Assembly: GCA_026785865.1 (NCBI GenBank)
Contig: JAJAZG010000432.1
Location: 1 to 14,038 of the forward strand
DNA: 14,038 bases
Reading direction: 5' to 3'
Source of the DNA: Pseudanabaena sp. CAN_BIN31
GTDB lineage: Bacteria; Cyanobacteriota; Cyanobacteriia; Pseudanabaenales; Pseudanabaenaceae
Positions 6,602 to 13,097 of the stretch are shown piece after piece. Made by a program: the position numbers and the translations under genes. The notes below the pieces were generated by a model. It searched no databases. It saw nothing but the letters and a program-made list of their open reading frames with translations, and was not told the DNA's origin. Every line of letters starts with the position of its first letter. The first letter of the stretch is position 1.

Positions 6602-8435
6602 AGAAATTTTTAATGAAGGCAGATACGAAGAAGCATCACTGCTATATGAAGAACTGATCGAGCTAGAGCCAGATATCAGGTCTCACTATTATTATCTAGG
6701 TTTGTGCTTATTGTTTCAAGGTCAACTAGAGGATGCTCAAATAACTTGGTGGATGACTCTTGATGAAAGTGAATCTAGCATCAATGAATTTGTCGAGTTT
6801 ATCCGCAGTATCTCTAGAGAATTCGCGCTAAATGCTCATAGACAAGACATGGCGATCGCTATTCTCGAAGCATCCGTAGGAATCAATTTAGAACATGACA
6901 TAGTATTGTTGATTGAGTTAGCTCGATTTTATTCTCTCAATTTACGCCATAATGAATGTATAGAGATAGGGAAGAAGTATCTCGAATTAGCTCAAGATCT
7001 ACCTAATCAAATTTTTGCGACCTATCTTATCCTAAATTCTTTACTTGCAGAAGGATGCCAATGGCAAGAGATTTTTGCCTTAGCAGATAGACAAATAGAA
7101 TTAATTCGGACTCTGATTCAAACGAATCCCACTAGTCTTGATTCTAATGAAGCGTGTCGTCTATTCTCTGCTACGAGCTTTTTCTCTTACATCAATGATG
7201 CTCCAGCTAAAGGTCGTATTTTACAAAACCAGCTATTTAAAATTTGTCAAAACAACCTACAAAAACTCTATCTTCAACTTTTAAAAGATTTAACCAGAAA
7301 CAATATCAAAGAAAATATCAAAGAAGACATCAAAGAAAAGAAATTAAAGATCGGCTACTTATCTTACTGTTTTCGTAAACATTCTGTTGGTTGGTTAAGT
7401 AGATGGATATTCAAACATCATGACCGCGAAAAATTTGAGATCTATGCTTATTCTTTACTTGATAATCCTAATTATCTCGATAGCGTGAGCAATTTTATTG
7501 CCAGTCATTGCGATAAGTTCTATAAGTTAGGACATGATGTAACCGAGATTATTAACCAAATCAAAGATGATCAGATTGATATTCTCATTGATCTAGACAG
7601 CATTACGATAGATTTGTCTTGTCTAGTTATGGCACTAAAACCCGCACCTATACAAATCACTTGGTTAGGGCTTGACGCTTCGGGGCTACCTGCGATCGAT
7701 TACTTCATTGCTGACCCCTATGTATTGCCAGAGAACGCTCAAGAGTATTACTCAGAAAAAATTTGGCGTTTACCAAATACTTACATTGCGGTTGATAGCT
7801 TTGAAGTGCTTTTCCCAACTATTCATCGTAGTCAGTTTAATATCCCTAATGATGCGATCGTTTATCTTAGTTCTCAATCAGGATCTAAACGACACCCTGA
7901 AACGATCAGATTACAAATCAAGATTATTAAAGCTGTACCTAATAGTTATCTATTAATCAAAGGGTTATCCGATCAAGAAGGTATTAAGAACTTATTTACA
8001 GAAATTGCCGAATCAGAAGGAATAAGTAGCGATCGCCTCAAATTTTTGCCAAGGGTTAGCAATGAAGCAGAACATCGTGCTAACCTTGCGATCGCTGATG
8101 TGGTTTTAGATACCTATCCCTACAATGGCGCAACGACAACGATGGAAACCCTGTGGATGTGTATTCCGCTTGTCACTAGAGTTGGCGAGCAATTTGCGGC
8201 TCGTAACAGTTACACCATGATGGTTAATGCAGGAATTAGCGAAGGTATTGCTTGGAGCGATCAAGAATATGTAGACTGGGGAATCCGACTAGGCACTGAT
8301 GAGAATTTACGCAAGCAAGTATTTTGGAAGCTCAAAGAATCTCGCAAAACCGCCCCTTTATGGAATGCCGAGCAGTTTACTCGTGATATGGAATCTGCTT
8401 ATGAACAGATGTGGGAAATTTATGTGCAAGCTTAA
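6588..8435 (+). CDS. Second GT41 SPINDLY/OGT-like glycosyltransferase
   Basis: This 615-residue protein starts at the ATG at 6588 (MNKAEEIFNEGRYEEASLLYEEL), which is inside the end of the previous gene. Longer in-frame starts back to 6480 would only read that gene in another frame. TPR-like helices fill residues 1-200. A short charged linker with a repeated motif (NIKE/DIKE, encoded near 7300-7340) leads to the GT41 catalytic region at KLKIGYLSYCFRKHSVGW. His265 and Lys434 (GSKRHPE) occupy the OGT-like catalytic and UDP-binding positions, and LDTYPYNGATTTMETLW is identical to the upstream paralogue. The two proteins are close through the catalytic half but differ freely in their TPR half and at synonymous sites. 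I infer an old duplication with different acceptors or different sites on one acceptor. Confidence 0.93.
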   Translation: MNKAEEIFNEGRYEEASLLYEELIELEPDIRSHYYYLGLCLLFQGQLEDAQITWWMTLDESESSINEFVEFIRSISREFALNAHRQDMAIAILEASVGINLEHDIVLLIELARFYSLNLRHNECIEIGKKYLELAQDLPNQIFATYLILNSLLAEGCQWQEIFALADRQIELIRTLIQTNPTSLDSNEACRLFSATSFFSYINDAPAKGRILQNQLFKICQNNLQKLYLQLLKDLTRNNIKENIKEDIKEKKLKIGYLSYCFRKHSVGWLSRWIFKHHDREKFEIYAYSLLDNPNYLDSVSNFIASHCDKFYKLGHDVTEIINQIKDDQIDILIDLDSITIDLSCLVMALKPAPIQITWLGLDASGLPAIDYFIADPYVLPENAQEYYSEKIWRLPNTYIAVDSFEVLFPTIHRSQFNIPNDAIVYLSSQSGSKRHPETIRLQIKIIKAVPNSYLLIKGLSDQEGIKNLFTEIAESEGISSDRLKFLPRVSNEAEHRANLAIADVVLDTYPYNGATTTMETLWMCIPLVTRVGEQFAARNSYTMMVNAGISEGIAWSDQEYVDWGIRLGTDENLRKQVFWKLKESRKTAPLWNAEQFTRDMESAYEQMWEIYVQA

Positions 8436-8453
8436 AACTGAGAGAAAATTCAA

Positions 8454-8951
8454 ATAAAACTACATATTGGCGGAACTGAGTCACATCCAGACTGGAAAAT
8501 ATTTGACATTGAAAATCGCCAAGAGGTGGATTATATTGGCGATGCTGGCGATCGCATCAAATTTATTCCATCCGCAAAAAAAGAGGAAGAGCATAGAGCG
8601 TTTTATGGTCTAGCAGATGTATTTTTAGATACCTACTCTTACAATGGCGGAACTCATAATCTTGAAGCATTATGGTTTAACTTGCCAGTGGTAACAAGAT
8701 GCGGTGAACAGTCATTTGCAAGAATGGGATATTCATTTTTGCAGTCTATTAGCATAAGTGAAGGCATTGCACATAATTGGAAAGAATACATAGAATGGGG
8801 AGTTAGATTAGGTAATGACTCAAATCTCAGATTCTTAATTAAAGAAAAACTAATTCAGTCTAAACAAACCGACAATCTAGCTCCATTATGGAATCCTAAA
8901 AAACTGGCGGAAGATATGTATTGTCTGTTACAAAATTTAGTTTTTGTTTGA
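8454..8951 (+). pseudogene. Chimeric remnant: methyltransferase N-terminus joined to GT41 C-terminus
   Basis: The open frame after the TGA at 8439 reads IKLHIGGTESHPDWKIFDIE, then NRQEVDYIGDAGD, the typical opening of a cyanobacterial SAM-dependent methyltransferase (MKLHIGG...). The Met position is ATA (8454-8456), with GAGAG 9 bp upstream, so the start codon seems lost; the next standard start is the GTG at 8526. At 8548-8555 (GCGATCGC) the protein switches to GT41 sequence, RIKFIPSAKKEEEHRAFYGLADVFLDTYSYNG, which continues through GEQSFARMG to a normal C-terminus (PLWNPKKLAEDMY). The catalytic His and Lys of GT41 and most of the methyltransferase are absent, so no enzyme activity is expected. 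A deletion between neighbouring genes explains it. It begins 18 bp after the second GT41 gene and ends 3 bp before the convergent gene. Confidence 0.8.
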
Positions 8952-8954
8952 CAA

Positions 8955-11066
8955 CTAATCAAGCCATCTCTTATCTAATAAATTATGTGCTGTTAGTATG
9001 TCTATATTGGGAAAATAAGTAGATAGTTTAGTTAAATCTGAAAATTGAACGGGCAATACGCCAGAAATATAGGTTGAAATATTTTCCCAGCAACGATTGT
9101 CATTAATTTGAACAGTAATAAAATTAGGTTCGCCATCGCTAACATCGATATCTTTTTCAATAATTAAGCTGAGTATAATATCCACCAGCCATGAATTAAA
9201 TTCTTCATTATCTAAACCATTAAATGCTACGAAAATAGTCATTGATTTTTTTTCGGGATGCTTCAAGATCAACTCAAGGTAGCTATATAAGTAGTTAGCA
9301 ATTTCTTCTTCTGACTTTTGCCAATCAGGAAATAAAACTAAGTTGATATCCCTGAGAGCATCCAAATACATCTGATATTCGGGCTTTGTGTCTTTAACTG
9401 CTTTCAACAAAGCATTAATATGAATTACATTATCCCCTGATAACTCTTCCGTCAGACTAACAACACTAAAATCTCCTTTAAAGCCATAACTACGGCAAAG
9501 TTTTAGATATGCTGGATACTCAACACAATAGTAAAGAAAAGAATTGATGTTCCAAAAACTGACATGGGTGGGATCTTGAAAAGCACCTCTGCCATCTGTA
9601 GAAGGAACTCGAATATCAATTAATGCATCTGGCTTAGATATGCGCCATAGTTCGTTCATTGTATGGATTCTATTATCCAGATGCTCAATCACATCATGGG
9701 CGCGAATAATCTCTGCACTGTTATCACTAAAGGGGAATCGCCTATTTAAGTTAGCAACAACATCAACATTAGGACTAGGGGAAATATCAACACCAATAAA
9801 TCCTTCGGGTTTCCAAATTCCACAACCTAGATCAATACGAAGAGGATCAGACATATCTTTTATTGATGTATTAATTTGAGAAATCATACCTTCTACTATA
9901 GTTAAATAGTTACATTTCTGACGAATATCTTGATGTAATGCTTCCGCAATATCTAGACGCTCTTGTTGATGATTTGGATGCAAATAGTAGGCAATCTTTT
10001 CATTTAATTCTTCAATGGATTTATAGGAAATTTCTCGGTGAACCCCAGTTAGAACTTCTAAACCTGACCGCCAATCGGTGAGTACAAAACCTCCAACAGC
10101 AGCAACGTCAATCACTCTGTTAATCACCGCATCATCAAACTGAAGCGAGGTGATATTTAAATTGATCTGTGAGTTTTGATAAATTTGTTGAACGTGATTG
10201 TCAGAATGTTTAGGGGAATAATATTTAATATTTTCTTTGTTAATTACTAGATTACGATCTGATCCGTGAATATAAGCAGTGTCCCCACCTATAATACTCA
10301 CATTTCCTTTGTCAATCCTCTCAAGGATCTCCCCCCTAAATCCTTGAGACTGTATATGTAACAAGGAAATGTAGAAGTACTTAAGACTTAGAAAGTCTAT
10401 GGTTTTATTCGACCCGCTTAATTGATTAGTAGCAAATTCATTGGCATATGGTGATAAGCGAGTATCTAAAGCAACAATGCGTTGCCATATATGAGATTGC
10501 AATAGATGAGAAAAAGGATGTCCTCCAATTGTTAAAGATAAATTGGGGAGTACATGACCTAAAAAAGATACTTCATATTCATATTTTATTATTGGCGATG
10601 ATTTTGTGAATTCTGAGGCGTGAGGGATAGAAAAAGTGTTGTTAATTCCTAAGCTTCTCAAATCCAGAAAATTATCATACTCAAGACAAAAATGCCAACA
10701 TCTCTCTCTTATGCGATAGAAAGATGTTAGTTTCTTTTGGATTATCTTGAAATTATATAAATTGCTGAAAATATTGTCATGATGAATAAATATGATTGGA
10801 ATATCTATGTTCTCAAACATAAATTTATCCAACTCTTCTGAATAACTTGCTAATACAGAACAAGGGTTGGTTAATAATAAGAAATCTGGAGATTCTTTCT
10901 TAATAATCAAAAAATATTCATTTATAGCTCGAATCTCTGTATGGTCAATAGTGACTATTGTGTGACCAAGTTCTAATAATGCATTCTTGATCGCATTTAT
11001 GATTCTTTGGTAGATAGGTGTGGGAGATGTCTCCAGTAAAAATTTAGAAGGTGTTGAGATAATCAT
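8955..11066 (-). CDS. CgeB-like glycosyltransferase/SAM methyltransferase fusion with unknown C-terminal domain
   Basis: This 703-residue protein starts at the ATG at 11064-11066. Residues 1-390 look like a GT-B glycosyltransferase of the CgeB/Glyco_trans_1_2 type: an N-terminal lobe with DFLLLTNPCS and IIFIHHDNIF, then ISIIGG-like and INLNITSLQFDDAVINRVID with VAAVGGFVLTDWRSGLE. Residues 408-530 are a class I methyltransferase: DLGCG at 412-416, acidic FIGVD at 423-427, HDVIEHL at 457-463 and WRISKPDALIDIRVPS. Residues 570-703 (NLVLFPDWQKSEEEI onward) form a third domain that I recall at the ends of cyanobacterial glycan-modification proteins but cannot name. The likely job is to add and methylate a sugar on a surface glycan or glycoprotein. 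The gene has no partner on its strand and no terminator before the convergent remnant. Substrate unknown. Confidence 0.8.
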   Translation of the reverse strand: MIISTPSKFLLETSPTPIYQRIINAIKNALLELGHTIVTIDHTEIRAINEYFLIIKKESPDFLLLTNPCSVLASYSEELDKFMFENIDIPIIFIHHDNIFSNLYNFKIIQKKLTSFYRIRERCWHFCLEYDNFLDLRSLGINNTFSIPHASEFTKSSPIIKYEYEVSFLGHVLPNLSLTIGGHPFSHLLQSHIWQRIVALDTRLSPYANEFATNQLSGSNKTIDFLSLKYFYISLLHIQSQGFRGEILERIDKGNVSIIGGDTAYIHGSDRNLVINKENIKYYSPKHSDNHVQQIYQNSQINLNITSLQFDDAVINRVIDVAAVGGFVLTDWRSGLEVLTGVHREISYKSIEELNEKIAYYLHPNHQQERLDIAEALHQDIRQKCNYLTIVEGMISQINTSIKDMSDPLRIDLGCGIWKPEGFIGVDISPSPNVDVVANLNRRFPFSDNSAEIIRAHDVIEHLDNRIHTMNELWRISKPDALIDIRVPSTDGRGAFQDPTHVSFWNINSFLYYCVEYPAYLKLCRSYGFKGDFSVVSLTEELSGDNVIHINALLKAVKDTKPEYQMYLDALRDINLVLFPDWQKSEEEIANYLYSYLELILKHPEKKSMTIFVAFNGLDNEEFNSWLVDIILSLIIEKDIDVSDGEPNFITVQINDNRCWENISTYISGVLPVQFSDLTKLSTYFPNIDILTAHNLLDKRWLD

Positions 11067-11159
11067 AATTGTATTCTAAGGATGTTGAAGTTGATGATAC
11101 TAATCTATCGGTTATATTACAAAAAGATAAGATTTGAATTTACAGGTTAATGCATTGGT

Positions 11160-11187
11160 TTGACAATTCGGGATATGGAGATATAAG
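11160..11187 (+). promoter_or_regulatory. Sigma-70-like promoter candidate, plus strand
   Basis: TTGACA (11160-11165) is followed after 16 bp by TATAAG (11182-11187). A second TATAAT at 11196-11201 is badly spaced. The only downstream plus-strand frame is a 24-codon one from 11200; otherwise transcription would run antisense to the truncated toxin and DUF433. It may be a leftover of whatever disrupted the toxin gene. This rests on sequence match only. Confidence 0.25.
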
Positions 11188-11212
11188 CCACATTCTATAA
11201 TGGTTTTAGCCC

Positions 11213-11326
11213 TTATCCGCAATTTAACTGCAAAACCATACAAATCAACGTTTTACAGCGCTGTCCCAATTTGACTGACCAATACCCTGCTTTTGGAAAC
11301 TGCTCATCAGCATACAGTCGAGCCAT
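11213..11326 (-). pseudogene. Truncated DUF5615 (PIN-like) toxin
   Basis: The frame starts 3 bp after the DUF433 stop, at the ATG at 11324-11326, and reads MARLYADEQFP, the characteristic start of DUF5615 proteins, which commonly follow DUF433. After about 11 residues the similarity ends; the frame continues with 26 residues that I do not recognise (KAGYWSVKLGQRC...) and stops at 11213. The usual length is about 110-120 residues, and the rest of the PIN-like fold with its acidic metal-binding residues is missing. The toxin should be inactive. The sequence beyond the break (11067-11290) shows no transposase or clear insertion-sequence end. Confidence 0.7.
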
Positions 11327-11329
11327 TGG

Positions 11330-11569
11330 CTAGCCCCCCTCATTATTTGCAAGAATCTCTCTAGCAATTTCTTGAGGATATGCAATAGAATAAGCCCAAG
11401 CATTGACCAAATCGGCTGCGGTAATGTGAGGATAGTCTTGTAATAACTGAGCTTCAGTAATACCCATCTGTTGAGCTTCCACCAATAACCAAACTGCTAT
11501 TCTTGTTCCCGCAATGCAAGCCGATCCACCACAGACACCAGCAGTTTTAGTGATCCCCTTGCCTTTCAT
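11330..11569 (-). CDS. DUF433 protein (antitoxin-like)
   Basis: This encodes 79 residues from the ATG at 11569. The DUF433 signature is complete: GITKTAGVCGGSACIAGTRIAVW, then the winged-helix part LLQDYPHITAADLVNAWAY and a tail ending EIAREILANNEGG. DUF433 proteins are small DNA-binding-like proteins often paired with a DUF5615 toxin; that toxin gene begins 3 bp downstream but is truncated. The frame stays open for 34 codons upstream of the ATG and still encodes IELQFLSLSLPDQAAIVQSL, which resembles the N-terminal extension seen in longer DUF433 relatives. No ATG, GTG or TTG exists there, so the native start may have been lost, or a non-standard codon such as the ATT at the seventh upstream position may be used. 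Confidence 0.82.
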   Translation of the reverse strand: MKGKGITKTAGVCGGSACIAGTRIAVWLLVEAQQMGITEAQLLQDYPHITAADLVNAWAYSIAYPQEIAREILANNEGG

Positions 11570-11679
11570 TCTCAGAGTTTTAGTCAGACTCTGGACGATC
11601 GCTGCTTGATCGGGTAGTGATAGACTAAGAAACTGAAGTTCTATTTCTTGAATGTAGCTTACAGAACAATCTCAAAATA

Positions 11680-11715
11680 CTAAATCAGATCGGGATCGAT
11701 GCCTTGCGATCGCAA
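11680..11715 (-). pseudogene. Last codons of a second Uma2 gene, deletion scar
   Basis: Minus-strand translation gives LRSQGIDPDLI and a stop at 11680-11682, almost the same as the end of the intact Uma2 protein (LRSQGIDPDQI). The 28 bp at 11688-11715 are identical to 13106-13133. Upstream of these codons the sequence changes directly into the 3' flank of the DUF4351 gene, so the rest of the Uma2 gene is missing. The two parts share TTGCGATCGCAA at 11704-11715. Confidence 0.8.
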
Positions 11716-11834
11716 TTAAACCACGCTTAATGACTAACATTTTCTTGCAGCCAAACCTCAAGATCCTCTATGCCTCTAAAGTCCAGAAGCGCTTCACCGA
11801 GAGACTCTAAAACATCAATCGGTAGCGATCGCAC
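11704..11834. repeat. Direct repeat, copy 1 (DUF4351 3' end and flank)
   Basis: These 131 bp match 13908-14038 with six differences counted by eye. The repeat covers the last 35 codons of the DUF4351 gene, its stop and about 23 bp of 3' flank, beginning at the HIP1-containing TTGCGATCGCAA. The second copy reaches the window edge, so the repeat is probably longer. The offset is 2204 bp, which suggests a tandemly duplicated cassette. Confidence 0.9.
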
Positions 11835-12595
11835 CTGTTCTTGTTTTGCGATCGCAAGTTCACCACAGCGCCGCGTAAGCAGCCTCAATATCAGAGCAAT
11901 TTCTTGTCGCAGCATTTCCTGCCGCCCTTCTTGCCGCCCTTCCTGCTTGCCAATTTGCAACACTTCTTGATAATAACGAGTCTGAGTGCTATCAGCTTCT
12001 TTAAGATCCAACATTTGCCTTACCTCTTCAATACTCAATCGTGGGAATTTATTTATCAGTATAGCCTCGACCAACTCCAGTAGTCGCCGAAATTCTAACT
12101 CTGTCTCACTACTGCTCAAGATTGACTGAGCCGCCCCACTAGCTTCTCGATCTGGAATCACCAAAAGCCTTAACAGAGCTAGATTTGGACTCAAATCAGT
12201 AAGAGGAATAAGATTCTCTAAATAAAGTCTTTGCACCCATGCATCCAACAAAATCTGATATGGCGAGTTATATCCTAGATCTTGGCTACGGCGGCGCAAA
12301 ATCAATAATCCACGCCACGGTCTCGCGATTTTATACTGTCGCAAGTATAGGAATATCCCCGCAAAGAAACGACCATAAAAGTCTGCATCACTCTGCATTT
12401 GCGCTTCGATGAACACCAATGGCAACTCCAGATCCTCAGAAATTGGCGTAAGCATCCATCCAGTCGTAATTCTATCTCTTTAACCACAGGCGCACTATAC
12501 TCAAACTCACAATTTGCAGGTATATCGGGCAGTAGATCTGAAATCAGTGCAGATTGAGATAAAAAGATTTGATAAAAAAGTTTGTCAGTTCTCAT
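11727..12595 (-). pseudogene. Frameshifted Rpn-like DUF2887/DUF4351 protein
   Basis: The gene starts at the ATG at 12593-12595 (MRTDKLFYQIFLSQSALISD) and reads through CEFEYSAPVVKEIELRLDG. At about 12453-12457 the frame breaks; the next frame continues MLTPISEDLELPLVFIEAQMQSDADFYGRFFAGIFLYLRQYK. One missing base there restores 290 codons exactly (289 residues), normal for this family. The protein belongs to the PD-(D/E)XK nuclease-like group related to recombination-promoting Rpn/PDDEXK transposase-family proteins. The break falls between the catalytic-type Asp (RLDG) and the ExQ motif (FIEAQ), so activity should be lost unless the base is a sequencing error. The C-terminal part has a Q/E/G/R repeat (KQEGRQEGRQEML) and a DUF4351 tail (LLTRRCGEL...LEDLEVWLQEN). 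Its start overlaps the DUF29 stop by one base (TAATG), so the two were coupled. Confidence 0.8.
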
Positions 12596-13065
12596 TAAGG
12601 TAACCAATCTTCGTCTAGAATCTGCTCAAGACTTGCGATCGCATTGTCAGGGAAAATATCCAATGTTAGATTTGCTCTGATAGAAACAATCTTCCTTGCA
12701 TCTTCATAACAATCATCAAATATTTGCTTTAGAAATGGTCTTAAGCTAGGACTGTCTTGTAACTCATCTCTGATTTGTTGACGAAAATTAAGGATTTCTC
12801 CTTTCCAATGCGCCTGATTTCTGACAACTTCAGACTGCCAATATTTCAGCTTTAGCAAATGCTCAAATAATCTCTTTAACAAACTTTTGAGCTTCTTTTG
12901 ATCGCGCCGACTCAAATCCCCAACCTCCTCAATTAAATTTTCTAAGTCAAGGGATTGAAAATCTCTATTTTGCAAATGCTTGACTGTCTCCAACACCCAA
13001 AGCGAATAGTCTGATTCATAAAGATCTATAAGTTCTTTGCTGGTAGTTTTTAACGAAGCAACCAT
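12595..13065 (-). CDS. DUF29 family protein
   Basis: This encodes 156 residues. The DUF29 pattern is clear: YESDYSLWVLETVKHLQNRDFQSLDLENLIEEVGDLSRRDQKKLKSLLKRLFEHLLKLKYW near the N-terminus, then a helical middle and the ending IFPDNAIASLEQILDEDWLP. AAGGAG lies about 7 bp before the ATG at 13063-13065. The family is small, helical and common in cyanobacteria, usually in several copies; its function is not established. It lies 32 bp after the Uma2 stop, and its own stop overlaps the next start, so all three probably form one transcript. Confidence 0.88.
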   Translation of the reverse strand: MVASLKTTSKELIDLYESDYSLWVLETVKHLQNRDFQSLDLENLIEEVGDLSRRDQKKLKSLLKRLFEHLLKLKYWQSEVVRNQAHWKGEILNFRQQIRDELQDSPSLRPFLKQIFDDCYEDARKIVSIRANLTLDIFPDNAIASLEQILDEDWLP

Positions 13066-13097
13066 TGTTTTTTCTCCTTGCCATGCTTGTCATCTTA

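Noticed and set aside
9640..9879. 79-codon plus-strand frame inside the CgeB-like gene
   Set aside because: It is antisense to the methyltransferase domain with no independent support.
11067..11212. Insertion sequence next to the truncated toxin
   Set aside because: I found no transposase codons, no paired terminal inverted repeats and no target duplication in this stretch.
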